Origin: Triticum aestivum
Lineage: Eukaryota; Streptophyta; Magnoliopsida; Poales; Poaceae
NCBI RefSeq assembly: GCF_018294505.1
Contig: NC_057800.1
Coordinates: forward strand, 173,676,396 to 173,740,395
Length of the DNA stretch: 64,000 bases
Direction of reading: 5' to 3'
Shown here in pieces: positions 1 through 12,944 of this stretch. The position numbers and the translations under genes are program-made. Numbering within the stretch: the stretch's first letter is position 1; every line of letters starts with the position of its first letter. The notes under the pieces were generated by a model, which worked only from the letters and a program-made list of their open reading frames with translations, ran no database searches and was not told the DNA's origin.

Positions 1-3000
1 AGTTTCATCGCATTCGGAGTTCGTTTGATAGCCCAACTGTTAAACTATAGCGGTAGTATAGCCGGTCATACGTCGGACGTTTTCGGTCTCCGGAAGCTGC
101 TACCGGGTCTCTCTCTCCTCTCTTCTCAGCGCATCTATCTCTAGCACAGCCCACTAGCCCACCTATCTAACCCCCCTCCACTCTGGGTCGTCCGATCGAG
201 ATCGAACGGCTCCGAAACGGACTAAAACCCCCAACCCTAGCTCCTCCTGCTATATATAGCAGCCCCCCTTGCCATTTTGGCCTTCTCATTCCTCCCCCTC
301 GAAATCCGTGCCCCAATCATCAACCAGCCGCCGCCCACCTCCATTTTTGCGCCAGCCGCACCCTCCACCGCCACTTGGCGCTCTCTGACTGGTCGCGCCG
401 CCAGCCACCCGCCCCTCTAGCCATTGGCCTCAAGCCACGTCGCCCCGCATGCTCCCCTCTCCACCCCGCGGCCCGCCGGGGTCCAGATCTGGCCCGCCGA
501 GCCCAAGTAGGCCCAACTGCGCCGCCGCCCGTACCCGCTTGACCTAGCGATCCCGATCGAGACTCCGTCGCCAACAGCGCCCCGCTGCACCGTCGTCCGT
601 GCTCGCCGGCGACGAGCGTTGCCCATCGCCGGAGACCTCCAGAAAGCCAGCCTCGCCGCCCCGCCTCTCTACTTCCTTCTCCTTCCTCCTTCGGCCTCTC
701 CCTCTAAATTCTCCCTCTCTCTCGCAGGTGCCCGCTGCCGCCGCCCAGGGAGCTCGTCGTTGGCCCCGTCTTCGCCAGATTCGGCCGGGATCCACCGGAT
801 CCGGGGCCCTGCGACCCGTTCCCGGCCTCTCCAGCTTCGCCGAACCCCGCCGTCGCCGGAGTTTTGTCACGCTGCCGCCTTGTTCTTCTGCCCGTGAGGC
901 GCACAGGAGAAGGACGATGCCGATGCTCGCCCCCTCTCGCCCGCATGGGCCACCGCACGCCCTGGCCTGGCCCAGCTCCTCTTCGCCAGATCCGCTGGCC
1001 CACCGCTCTGCTTCCCCTTCGGCCCGTTGGCCCAGTGTGAGAAGCCACCATTTTCCCCTCGCCCTGTGCGCTGCATACTATCCTGCACCCATGCTCTGTT
1101 CCAGATTCGGCCCGTTGTGTTTTTTTCCTGGTCCTGCGAATTTTGCCAATATTCCTGAGACAACAGTTTTTGCAGAAAACCCCCTAGACTTCATGCATCT
1201 AATAACTAATTAACCGTGCATCAGAACTAAATAAATCATATATGAAACTTGCTTAGAATTTTGTCTAGTTTCATAATTTGCAACTTTCACCCATGTTTAA
1301 AATGATGTTTGTTCATAATTTACCTAATGCCATGCTAAAATGCTTTAATTCATAACTAAATAACCGTAACTCGGAATTTAATAAACTTTATATGTAAATA
1401 GGGTGGAAAAATGCCTAGTTTAACATGGTGACTTTACTTTGCATGTTTAACAACCCCAAAATATGGTTTATTGCAGAACAGGACCAAACCTAATATATGC
1501 ACATGAGGAGTTTCCGGATTTGTTGTTCGATGTTCCGGCCTCATTTAAACTTGCCTAGATAGGTAGTTTTACTTTGCTTCACCCCTTGCCATGCTAAACA
1601 ACATTTAATATTGTTGAGTTCATAAACGAGATCGAACTAAATAAGTCATGTGGTGTTCCGTCAATATGCAACTCGTTGCATATTGAGCTCCACTTAATTT
1701 GTAGAATTGCTTGTGCACTTTTCCATGCCATGCCTCATTAAACTGGACATGCATCATACTTCATTGTGCATCATGCCATGCTTATGTGGTGGTTGTTTAC
1801 TATGTTGTTTGCTTCTTTCTGGTGTTGCTTCTTCGGGTTGGTTCCGATAACGTCGCGTTTGTGAGGACCCGTTCGACTACATCTGTTTGTCTTCTTCATG
1901 GACTCGTTCTTCTTCCTTGCGGGATCTCAGGCAAGATGACCATACCCTCGAAATCACTTCTATCTTTGCTTGCTAGTTTCTTGCTCTTTTGCTATGCCTA
2001 TGCTGCGATACCTACCACTTGCTTATCAGGCCTCCCATTTTGTTAAGCCAAGCCTCTAACCCACCTTGTCCTAGCAAACCGTTGTTTGGCTATGTTACTG
2101 CTTTGCACAGCCCCTCTTATGGTGTTGTTAGTTGCAGGTGAAGATTGGAGTTTGTTCCTTGTTGGAACATGGATATTTTGTTGGGATATCACAATTTCTC
2201 TTATTTGATTAATGCATCTATATACTTGGTAAAGGGTGGAAGGCTAGGCCTTATGCCTGGTGTTTTGTTCCACTCTTGCCGCCCTAGTTTCCGTCATATC
2301 GGTGTTATGTTCCCGGATTTTGCGTTCCTTACACGGTTGGGTTATAATGGGAACCCCTTGACAGTTCGCCTTGAATAAAACTCCTCCAGCAAGGCCTAAC
2401 ATTGGTTTTACCATTCGCCACCTATCCTTTTCTTTCCCTTGGGTAGGCCTGCCCAAGGGTCATCTTTATTTTAACCCCCCCGGACCAGTGCTTCTCTAAG
2501 TGTTGGTCCAACTGAGCGAGGTCCGGAGCTACCAGGGGCAACTCTGGGCTAGCCCACCTGACGTCTTGCTCATCCGTTGTGCCCTGAGAACGAGATATGT
2601 GCAGCTCCTATCGGGATTTGTCGGCACATCTGGGTGGCTTTGCTGGTCTTGTTTTACCATTGTCGAAATGTCTTGTAACTAGGATTCCGAGCCTGATCGG
2701 GTCTTCTTGGGAGAAGGAATATCCTTCGTTGACCGTGAGAGCTTGTGATGGGCTAAGTTGGGACACCCCTGCAGGGATTTGATTTTCGAAAGCCATGCCC
2801 GCGGTTATGGGCAGATGGGAATTTGTTAATGTCCAGTTGTAGAAAACCTGAAGTTTATCTTAAATTAAAATGCACCAACCACGTGTGTAACCGTGATGGT
2901 CTCTTCTCAGCGGAGTTCGGGAAGTGAACACGGTGTTGGAGTTATGCTTGACGTAGGTTGTTCTAGGGTCATTTCTTGATCATAGTTTATCGACCGTGCC

Positions 3001-3551
3001 TTTGCCTTCTCTTCTCGCTCTCATTTGCGTATGTTTTCCACCATATATGCTAGTCGCTTGCTGCAGCTCCACCTCATACCTTTTACCCTTCCTATAAGCT
3101 TAAATAGTCTTGATCACGAGGGTGTGAGCTTGCTGAGTCCCCGTGACTCACAGATACTTCCAAAACCAGTTTGCAGGTGCCGATGATACCGTGCAGGCGT
3201 CGCAACTGAGCTCAAGGAGAAGCTCGATGAAGATCGTGTTTGTTATGTTGTTCCGTTTCCAGTTGATCAGTAGTGGAGCCCAGTTGGGACGATCGGGGAT
3301 CTGTGTAGCATTTGGGGTAGTCTTCTTTCATTTTGGTTCCGTAGTTGGACCTTGATTGTATCTGGATGATGTAATGCTTTATTCATGTATTGTGTGAAGT
3401 GGCGATTGTAAGCCAACTATGTATCTCTTTCCCTTATGTATTACATGGGTTGTGTGAAGATTACCTCACTTGCGACATTGCTTTCAATGCGGTTATGCCT
3501 CTAAGTTGTGCTTCGACACGTGGGAGATATAGCCGCATCGAGGGTGTTACA
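1..3551 (+). mobile_element. Gypsy-type long LTR, copy A (3' portion)
   Basis: A long LTR enters from the left edge and ends in GAGGGTGTTACA at 3551. Its reverse complement is matched along most of its length by copy B (5751 to about 9868). The matches include the terminal 60 bases and the segment at 1-50, which pairs with about 9640-9690. The order is typical of a grass LTR: U3, a TATA box near 251, a GC-rich stretch (300-1000), then an AT-rich U5 tail. The open frames at 320-1213 are compositional artefacts of the GC-rich part, with no domain and no agreement with copy B. Whether this is a solo LTR or part of a full element cannot be told because its start lies outside the window. Confidence 0.75.
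251..258 (+). promoter_or_regulatory. TATA box of LTR copy A
   Basis: TATATATA precedes a C-rich leader, as at the U3/R boundary of grass LTRs. The role is inferred from position only. Confidence 0.5.
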
Positions 3552-3798
3552 CCATGATAATAGACGCTCGGAGTTTTATCCCGATCTATACAACTAGAAT
3601 TGGATACTAGAGACATGAAATGGATATGATGGCTCCGGGATTGCTTTCTCGCAGGGAGTCTAGAAAGGATCTCTGGGCGTTCCTACAACATACTTACTAC
3701 TTATGTTATGCTAATATGCACTCTTCTAATGCTGCAAGATGCTTCAAGATGCTAGTCTTCGATAAGCTAGGCCTTTCCCTTCTCTTCTGGCATTTCTG

Positions 3799-3815
3799 CA
3801 GTTCAGTTCAAAGAT
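3799..3815. repeat. 17-bp target-site duplication, left copy
   Basis: CAGTTCAGTTCAAAGAT here and CAGTTCAGTCCAAAGAT at 4827-4843 differ at one base. They bracket the retroposon. A length of 17 bp points to target-primed reverse transcription rather than an LTR or DNA transposon. Confidence 0.85.
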
Positions 3816-4826
3816 TTTTTTTAGAAAAGGAGGAGGACCCACGGCCTCTGCATCTGGACGATGCATGCAGCCACTTTCTTAATTATTCACACAAGACCTT
3901 ACAAAGTCATACAATAGTAAGACTAAAGCCACCGTCTAGGCAACATCTGTCACTACTCCTATCTAGTTGATAAAGGGATGCTGATAGTCTAGGCCTAATA
4001 CCAAATAGACCTCGCAGCCAAACCTAACATCTAAGACCTGAGGTCCCAACCAGGACGCCTGCCGGGTATGGGGCACCCACCAGTCTGGTGCACTCCTCAA
4101 CCAGGATGCCTGCTAGGTATGAGGCTGCCGTAGCCACCTGCCACTAGTCCATCTTCAGAATTGTACTGGTGCATCTACCTTGCCCGGTCTAGCTGTCGTC
4201 GATGCCACCACCACGCCAGACAGCGTCACCCTCCTGCACGAGTCCATCATCGCACATCAGACGCCTAATCTCCAGAGCGCCATGCCATCGAGATCTGTCA
4301 CCATCAAAGTGCATGATGAAGAACCGCTCCACCAAAGACGTCGTCCACTAGTCCCTCGAGCCCGCGTACACCTCCAAGAAAGATGCCCCCAAGGGGGGAA
4401 CAACACAAACATGCCACCGTCTTTTGATCAATCAATCTAGGGTTTCCCCCAGAGGTAGCAGATCGTAGTCTAGAACTTCTCCACTACAATGCCTTCAAGA
4501 AGGGAACGACAGCGTAGAGTGCCGCCGCCACCGGCTTTAGCATCTAGACAAGAGCAGGTTTTCACCCAGATCTGTTCGAAGAACTCCATCCTCTTCTTGT
4601 GCACGGACCGCCGCCTTCTCTGTCGAAGACTACACCAAGGGTCCAGCCGTCGCCGTCAGATCCATGTAGCCAGCACCAGAAGATGACGACAGTCTCCCTG
4701 CATCGCATCTAGCACAAGCTGAAGCAGATCGAGTCAGAGACAATGATGCGCCTGGATCTCCGGCAGACCAGCGAGCCGTCGGCCCCGCCGCATCTAGATT
4801 ACCGGCCACACCGGGCCGCCGCCACC
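3816..4826 (-). mobile_element. Poly(A) retroposon (non-autonomous LINE-like or SINE-like), 1.0 kb
   Basis: On the minus strand the insert ends in an A-run (the T-run at 3816-3822) directly against the left target duplication, the signature of a non-LTR retrotransposition product. No reverse transcriptase or endonuclease motif is visible, and the small plus-strand frames are not convincing genes. An internal motif of the form CAACCAGGAYGCCTGC followed by a GGTATG-like end occurs twice (about 4047 and 4099), suggesting a short tandem duplication. It could be a 5'-truncated LINE 3' region, an autonomous-LINE-dependent derivative, or a retroposed transcript. The sequence alone does not separate these. 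Confidence 0.7.
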
Positions 4827-4843
4827 CAGTTCAGTCCAAAGAT
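4827..4843. repeat. 17-bp target-site duplication, right copy
   Basis: Matches 3799-3815 with one transition and restores a continuous LTR sequence when the insert is removed. Confidence 0.85.
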
Positions 4844-5095
4844 ATAACCCCATTCCTTTGATACTAATGCATACATAGCATAGATCTGATGTAAGTCTTG
4901 CGAGTACTTTGGATGAGTACTCATGGTTGCTTTGCTACCTATTTTTCCCTATACCGGATTGTTGTGATCAGATGGTGGAGTCCAGGAGCCAGTTGACACC
5001 GCCGATGACTACTACTACCCCGACGGAGCCTACTACTGCGTGGAGGCCGCCGACGACCAGGAGTGGATAGGAGGCTCCCAGGCAGGAAGCCTCGC

Positions 5096-5580
5096 TGTCG
5101 GTGGAAAAACCGGCGGATCTCGGGTAGGGGGTCCGGAACTGTGCATCTAAGGCGGATGGTAACAGGAGGCAGGGGACACGAAGTTTTACCCAGGTTCGGG
5201 CCCTCTTGATGGAGGTAAAACCCTACATCCCACTTGATTTATTCTTGATGATATGGTTATTACAAGAGTTGATCTACCACGAGATCGGAGAGGCTAAACC
5301 CTAGAAGCTAGCCTATGGTGTGATTGTATGTTGTATATCCTCTATCGACTAGACTGGCCTCGGTTTATATAATGCACCAGAGGCCTAGGATAACAAGAGT
5401 CCTAGCCAAATACGCCGGTGGGGAGGAGTCCTTGTCTTGATCACCAAGTCTTGGAGAATCTTCCTTGTATGCGGCACCTGTCCGAACTGGCCCATGAGTA
5501 TACGACCATGGGGGTCCTCGACCCAATCTAACAGATTGGGAGATGACGTGGTGAGTACCCCCTAGTCCAGGACACCATCA
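5096..5580 (-). repeat. 3' LTR of the non-autonomous Gypsy element
   Basis: Minus-strand ends are TGATGG... and ...ACCGACA. A TATA-like TTATATAA sits near 5364-5372 (minus sense), and the downstream part ends in the GGGTAGGGGGTCC region (plus sense). It aligns along its whole length with 25879-26361. Confidence 0.85.
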
Positions 5581-5750
5581 GTAGCCCCCTGAACCGGTCT
5601 TCAAGTTAGGGACGCTCCTCAATTCTTCCGAACCGTTCTTCATCTTTGGTCGTTGGTCTTGAAAACTGGTTCAACAAATCTTCTCATCTTCGATCTTGAG
5701 GATCGCCGAAATGCATTCGACGAGTTTACACGTCGGGTATCCGAGGAGCC
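5581..5750 (-). other. 3' internal end with polypurine tract
   Basis: Read on the minus strand, AGGGGGCTAC lies immediately before the LTR start, as expected for the plus-strand primer site. The remaining bases hold no frame and are cut at 5750 by LTR copy B. Confidence 0.6.
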
Positions 5751-8700
5751 TGTAACACCCTCGATGCGACTATAGCTCCCACGTGTCGAGGCACGACTTA
5801 GAGACATAATCGCATTGAAGGCATATGTCGCAAGTTAGGCAATCTTCACAACATCCCATGTAATATGAATAATAAAGGGGAGATAACATAGTTGGCTTGC
5901 ACTCGCCACGTCAATCAAGTACATAAATAACATTACATCAACCAAACACTCAAGGCCCGACTACGGCGCCAAAATAAAAGATAACCCAACATGCGACACG
6001 GTCCCGATCACCCCCAACTGGGCACCACTACTGATCATCAGGAAAGGAAACATAGTAACGTTGAAGTCCTCGTCGAACTCCCACTTGAGCTCAAGCGCGT
6101 CTCCTGGAGAGGAATCATCAGGCCCTGCATCTGGTGTAATAGTAATCTGTGAGCCACAGGGACTCAGCAATCTCGCACCCTCGCGATCAAGACTATTTAA
6201 CCTTATAGGTAAGGCAAGGTAAATATATAAGTGGAGCTGCAGCAAGCGACTAGCATAATATGGTGGCTATCCTGTTCGCAAAAGAGAGCGAGAAGAGGAG
6301 GCAAAGCGCGAGCGAGAAACTAGAGAACAACCTGCGCAAACATTACTCCAACACCGTGTCCACTTCCCGGTCTCCGCCGAGAAGAGGCCATCACGGCAAC
6401 ACACTCAGTTGATTCATTTTAATTAAGTTCAGGTTCAAGTTATCTACAACCGGACATTAACAAATTCCCATCTGCCCATAACTGCGGGCACGGCTTTCAA
6501 AAGTTCAAATCCCTGCAGGGGAGTCCCAACTTAGCCCATGACAAGCTCTCACGGTCAACGAAGGAATAGACCTCCTCCCAAGACGTTCCGATCAGACTCG
6601 GTATCTCGGTTCTTCAAGACACTTCGACAAGTTAAAACAAGACCAGCAACACCGCCCGAATGGGCCGACAAATCCCGATAGGAGCTGCACATATCTCGTT
6701 CTCAGGGCACACTCAGATGAGACATCCTACGAGTAAAACCAACCCTCAAGTTGCCCCGAGGTGGCCCCGCAGTCTACTCAGTCGGACCAACACTCAGAGG
6801 AGCACTGGCCCGGGGGGGGGGGGGGGGGGGGTTAAATAAGATGACCCTCGGGCTCCGGAAACCCAAGGGAAAAAGAGGTTAGGTGGCAAATGGTAAAACC
6901 AAGGTTGGGCATTGCTGGCAAAGCTTTAATCAAGGCGAACTATCAAGGGGTTCCCATTATAACCCAACCGCGTAAGGAACGCAAAATCCGGGAACATAAC
7001 ACCGATATGATGGAAACTAGGGTGGCAAGAGTGGAACAAAACACTAGGCGAGAGGCCGAGCCTTCCACCCTTTACCAAGTATATAGATGCATTAAGATAA
7101 CAGGATAATAAAATGATATCCCAACAAGTAAATAAATGTTCCAACAAGGAACGGCCTCCAATCTTCACCTGCAACTAGCAACGCTATAAGAGGGGCTGAG
7201 CAAAGCAGTAACATAGCCAATCAACGGTTTGCTAGGACATGGTGGTTTAGAGGTTTGACATGGCAATTTGGGAGGCTTGAAAGCAAATGGTAGGCATCGT
7301 AGCATTGGCATAGCAAAAGAGCGAGCAATCTAGCATAGCAAAGATAGTAGTGATTTCGAGGGTATGATCATCTTGCCTGCACAGTAGTCAGAGTTGACTG
7401 GATCCTCGAAAGCAAACTCAACGAGCTCCTCGTTAGCAAACTCGTCTCCTGGCTCTACCCAAACAAGACAAACAAACAACAAGGGCACAATCAACCACAT
7501 GCAAGGATCAAACAATATGATGCAAAGATGATATGCTACGCGGGATGCGATGCGGGATGCATATGCAAGATGTGACAGGAAATGCAAGAACCTGGCCTCA
7601 ACATGGAAATCCAAGTGTGCCACTGGAAAGATGAGATGAAATCGCTTGAAAACAATATAAAGAACGCCGGAATCGGAGTTACGGTTTGGAAATGGCAAGC
7701 GATTCAAAAATGGCACCGACCTGCGATTTACAGCAAGTAGCCATCTAAATGCAATGAGATGAACATGCTACAGCACCCAAACATGACAACAAAATACATG
7801 GCAGGGATGCATTCATGATGCTTAACAAAAGTCTAGCACTGAGCTACGGCCAATTCATCCATTAACAGGTTCAAACAAGCATGGCAAAAATGCATATGAC
7901 AAACAGATCTCAGACTTAGGGAAATTAACACTTGTCTGGAATTTCAGATTAGCTAGCACTCTCCGGAGCAACAAAACTACATGCTACAGGACCTGAACAT
8001 GGAAAAGTAAAGCATGGCATGGAGCTACTCAAAGAGCTTAACTAAAGTCCCTTAGTGACCTTGAGCCAAAAGGGATCAGAAAATATAATTACAAGCATGT
8101 GAACTTGGCAAAAACATAATCAGTTTTCAGACTTTGTGAAAACTGGAGCATGCTGAAAACAGATATCAAGTAGGCATGTTTACGAGCTCGATGCACCCAC
8201 TACGGTGCAAGTCATGACCAAATAAGCATACATCTATCAAGAACACACAAAATGCAAGCTAGACATGGCAAGAACAATAACATAGCATGCACGGATCAAC
8301 TACAACATCATCGGCAAAATTGCAAACAAGTTGACAATCTGCCCAGATTCATATAGTAGCAAAAGTAGAGCTCGAATGACTCAAGCTAGGTTGCTCCATA
8401 ATTGCAAACAAGGACATGGATGGATAGAGCACTACAATATTAACAAAACATCCTTACTGATCATCCTCAAGAGAGGCACGGATCATTAGGAAACAACATG
8501 AACATATGACAACATGAGATAAACAGATCAAGGACTTGGTGGAAATGCTAAGTCCCTGAAATCAGAATTACCAAGTGCACCACTTTGCAAGCTCGTGCTA
8601 GTCACCACACACATCACAAAAATACATGGGTCGCACCTCTGGAAAGATGACAAAACCCTTAACAAAACATATGTAGAGCATCAGGGCATACCATGCACAC

Positions 8701-9868
8701 AATAATCATGGCAAAAAATGACAAAAAGCTAAATGGAGTAGCAGATCTGGCAATTATCTCAAGTAGCCCTCTTCTAACGGCATTTCGGGCATCAAGATTT
8801 ACTCAAATGAAAATGATGCAATGGAATGAAATGATGTACTCTCTGAGGTGAACATTTTGATATGCTATATGTCGAAAACGGAGTTACGGATGCAAAGTTA
8901 CGAGGCCATAAATAGGAGCATATGGATCTGAGAATTCAGGGACTTAGACGAATTTTAACCTCCGAATCTAGGGTTTGACCCGGGCACGCAAAACGAGGTT
9001 CGTTGCCGGGGCTTCGCCGGAGTTCGCCGGAGTTGGGGTCGGAGAAGATGTGGAGGAGGCCGGCCGGGGCGAGGTCGTCGGCGGGGCGGCTTCCACGGCG
9101 CGGGACGCCGGCGGCCGCGGGCGGCGGTCGGCGAGCGGTCGGGCGGCGGGAGGCGAGCGGCAGCGCGCGCGCCGACGGGGAGGCGGCGTGGAGGCGGCGG
9201 CGAGCTCCGGCCGGGCGGGATCGGGCGGCCGCGGGCGCGAGGAGGCGGGTGGCGGCGGCTCGGCGGCGGATGGGCCTCGGGGGCCCGATCTGGGCCTCCC
9301 GGGCCGGCGGCGGCGACGAAGTGGGGCGGCGGCGCGGACCAATGGCGTGATGCCATGTGGCGGCGGCAGGGGCAGGCCGGACGTGTCCGTCGGCGGGGCA
9401 AGTGTCCGGCGGCGCGCGATGACGAGTGGATCTAGGGTTTTCGGGGGGAAGGAGAAGGAGATATTCGGGGAATCTTTAAATAGGCATAGGAGGAGCTAGG
9501 AGAGTCCAAATGAGGTGCAGTTTTCGGCCACGCGATCGTGATCGAATGCTCTAGATGTTGGAGCAGGTTTAGGTGGGTGTTGGGCCAAATTGGAGAGGTG
9601 TTGGGCTGCAACACACACGAGGCCTTTTCGGTCCCTCGGTTAACCGTTGGAGTATCAAACGAAGTCCAAATGGTACGAAACTTGACAGACGGTCTACCGG
9701 TAGTAAACCAAGGCTGCTTGGCAAGTCTCGGGCCAATCCGGAAATGTTTAGTCCCTACACACAAAAGAAAGGTAGAAATGACCACTGGAGGAGAACGAAG
9801 CGCCGGAATGCAAAACGGACAACGGGGAAAATGCTCAAATGCATGAGATGAACATATATGCAATGCTG
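5751..9868 (-). mobile_element. Gypsy-type long LTR, copy B (inverted relative to copy A)
   Basis: On the minus strand this ends ATCGAGGGTGTTACA at 5751, the same end as copy A. The two copies share the order of blocks but diverge in the GC-rich leader (8955-9350 here). The start on the minus strand is not clear: similarity fades near 9868 and no TG end or target duplication could be assigned, so the LTR is probably truncated or joined by a rearrangement. Several open frames at 8955-9500 are products of GC richness. Confidence 0.7.
6812..6831. repeat. G20 homopolymer
   Basis: Twenty consecutive G residues. The equivalent position of copy A (near 2477, opposite strand) has only seven. This is either a real expansion or an assembly artefact. 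Confidence 0.8.
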
Positions 9869-12800
9869 GAAGCACAATCGCAGTGGTTCTCCCTTTGCAC
9901 ACCTATCCGAACAAAGCGGAACGTAGGAGGCAAGCGTAGGAGTCGGGCAACCCAACTATTGACAGCAGTCACAATTCGAAACCAATGCATATATAGCAAT
10001 ATCCGAGAATGTTTTTGCCGAATCTCTAAAGGTGTCCCGCGTTGCACTGCGACACTTGTGTTGAAAACACAAATAGTTTAAAAGTGCCACAAGCTTGGAA
10101 AACCAAAAAACGTCAGTAAAAACTTGACGTCCGAACAAGATCAAGTGTTCGGTGCCAATCCAAAAATTGGCCTTAGAAAAAAAATGCTTCTGTCGTGCTT
10201 TAACATGACACATCCTATCTCAAGACTTCAAGCGGGTCAGCCTATGGCTTCAACCTCCTATCCCAAAGGCGGAGTACTTCTCGTTAGGCCATCTTAGCAA
10301 ACTAAACTCTAGCGGCTTTGAGAGAGAAATTAGGCTCCCTGGCTAGTGACCACACACTTGTGTCGAAAAAAGGAGTGATAAATAATAATAATAAAACTTT
10401 GCAACGACTAATAAGAAGAATACTTATTATAAAACGGCTCAAATAAACTTAAGAGCCCCCAAGTGACTTGGGTAAAAGAATGATTGCATGTACCGAAGTA
10501 CTTATATCATATCTATGTTCAACCGAACTTTAAACGTGTCTTAACCGACCGTCGGCTTCTCCCTCTTCGATGAAGGACCGAAAAGTGTTATGTACTCCAA
10601 CTATCGAGAATATCGACGGTGTTTCCAATAACCAGGCAATCAGGCCATAAGGCTGTAACAGAAAAAGCGCACTCAGGGAACTTATGCTATATTACTGCGA
10701 AGTGTAAGAAGCATCTTCGAAGAAAATAGTACCCCCACCGATACCTTTCTTCGGCGATCATTGTTATTATGAGACTTGTGCAATAGATTTTTTTGTACTC
10801 ATGAGTTCCATTGTGTGCCGACCATCATTGAAAACTATAAGAGCGCTAGCTTTTGGCTTCACCCAGTCTGAGGTCCGGCTCGGATGACCCGATCATGACA
10901 ATCGCAGAGGTGCTCCCTTTACTCCCTAGCCGAACAATAGGGAACGTAGGGGTAAACACAGGGGCGAGGCAACCCAGGTTGCAAATCGCTTAAGTCAATA
11001 TGCTGCATATTGTGGCGTAATACACGAACAAGGAACGAAGCCGTACAAGTATAATCATATGCAAGAGGAAAAGCTTCATGAAGGAAGCCCCAAATGAATT
11101 GGGTATTTGAATTTATGCGTCACAAACAAAGTTTGGACAAGGAAATTTTTTACAAGCAACTTTTTTCCAAAAAAGTATAATGCTTGGTCGAACCGAACAC
11201 AAGTTAGAAATTAAAGCTTTGAGCATGAAAGCGACTTAGCTGGTTAATGTGTTCGGTATTGATGACGCGGTCCGAGCTTGATGCGGGACAAGGTTCCATC
11301 CCCCAAGCCGGTCCCGAGGTGGCGGAGCGGAGAGCTCGACACGCCGAAGTGGTGACATAGCACGGTCAATGCAGACCGGCAGAGTGATGCCGAAGTCCTC
11401 GAATCATTTTCCTATGCACAAAAAATAGTGCAAACCGGAGATAATAGTAATAATGATAATTAAAAAAATCGTTGCATAATAAATAATTTATGCAAAGTGA
11501 GTAATAAAAGAAATATGGCCTGGCGCCGAAGTCAATGTCGATGCAGGGCGTCGACGTAATGCGGTAAAGGCGTGGCAAAGCCTGAATTCACAGGTCGGTC
11601 CGAGCTCCGGATGCGGCATTCGCCGGACTATGTACGAAAACTGACCGAACCACCATGCGACTGTCGTTAATGCGGCCACCATTTGATAGACCTGTGTACA
11701 TATGATGGACAAATCAGAGTAATAATTCCTTGGGAAAAATGAACCCAAACAAGCAAAAAATACTGGGATTAATAGCACCTGGTTTATTTGTTGTAGCAAT
11801 CCGAAGGAAGGTGATTCCCAAAATTGGGACTCGATCCGCACACCCATTGCCTGATGGGCGATAAAACGACGACATGGCAAAGGTTTGCTCGTCGAAGCAA
11901 AGCCCTCGGTCCAGCTAACGTGACAGAGCTGGTCGGCTAGTGACGCTGAAGTGTCCGGAGTAGGTTGATGAAGAGATGGCGAAGCCCCCGGTCCATCCGA
12001 GATGTAGAAGCCTCGATGTCAGCCGATGAGTTGAAATAGGTCGGCGTGATGGACACCAGCTTGAAGAAGCAATAGTGCGGCCCTGCCGATGCAGGTCATG
12101 ACGTGGTCGATGCCGGCTTGATGAAGCGACCGTACGGCGATGCCAGTATGCCCTCTCCGTGTAATCCGTGGAGCAGCGATGTTGGTGATGATTTATCCTT
12201 CGCGATGCCGGACTCTTGTTCGGCTTGACGAGATGATGATCCGAAGAAGTTGAGCTCGGCTCAACAAAGTGACGACGTGTCTAGCACAGGTCGGCAGCCG
12301 TGGAGCAATATTGTCGGACTGGTTTGACACCAGCATGATGTTGAAGATCAAGTTCAAAAGATCTTAAATTTAGTGGGATGTGTTCGGGAACAAAACACAA
12401 TACCCCATACAAAACTTCCTTCAAAAGGGATGTCTGAAATCCCGTTCATAAAAAAGACGAACTCGGGTCGGATTTGTTTTCGCGCAGAAAATAGATCCGA
12501 AAAGTGATGCACTAATCGGAAGGTTCCCGGAGTTTGGACGGTCGGATCGAGCTGAAATTTTGATAGGTGGTAGATATGGGAATTCCGCAGCCGATCAACG
12601 GTTGGATCTTCCAAAGGACGTCCGAGCTAGAAGCTGGACACCACGCCCTAAACTCATCCAGATTCCCGTCCAGATTTGACAGGGCTTCGGTATATCGTGG
12701 ATTGCCAGAGATTCCTCCATCGGAACTCAACTAAATTTTCCAGGGTTGTTGTAGACTCAATTCCGCACAATTTCACCAAAGCAATCATTAAAAAGATACT

Positions 12801-12944
12801 TGAGGAGGCGGTGGAGGCGGTCAAAAGTTTTCTATCCAGAAAAACAGCACGGTCGCCCGAGGGCAATGTTGACGTTGAGCCCCCGGGCTCCCTGGATGAT
12901 TCCTCCATGATCTTGATAGAGATCGGAGTTGATGTTTATAAAGC
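9869..12944 (-). other. Non-coding internal region of the non-autonomous Gypsy element
   Basis: About 3.1 kb without a supportable gene. A block starting near 9875 (CAATCGCAG..GTTCTCCCTTT) recurs in diverged form near 10902, so part of the region is an old direct duplication with about 1 kb spacing. Minus-strand fragments at 12512-12908 may be remnants of the gag-like frame that starts at 25832, now separated by the Tat insertion, but they carry stops. Confidence 0.6.

Larger units (their letters stand above)
3552..5095 (+). mobile_element. Older Gypsy-type LTR, part 1 (substrate of nested insertions)
   Basis: Non-coding LTR body that resumes at 26362. The break is bridged by the CTCGC duplication at 5091-5095 and 26362-26366, so the two pieces were once contiguous. 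The tail of the second piece ends in GGGCCGTCACA, a usual grass Gypsy LTR terminus. The segment contains the 3816-4826 retroposon. No coding frame is recognisable. LTR copy A abuts it at 3551/3552. Confidence 0.65.

Noticed and set aside
320..1213. Several overlapping open frames on both strands in the GC-rich part of LTR copy A
   Set aside because: Low stop density from GC richness. Frames are not conserved in copy B and contain no domain.
3143..3970. Candidate small genes at 3143-3355 and 3620-3970
   Set aside because: The first is in the LTR tail, whose counterpart in copy B is not conserved as protein. The second spans the retroposon insertion boundary and so is chimeric by accident.
8955..9902. 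Pro/Arg-rich and Gly/Ala-rich open frames in LTR copy B
   Set aside because: Present on both strands at once, repetitive composition, located in an LTR leader. Not supported as genes.
11366..11880. Two minus-strand frames in the interior of the non-autonomous Gypsy element
   Set aside because: No recognisable domain and flanked by stops; region appears non-coding.
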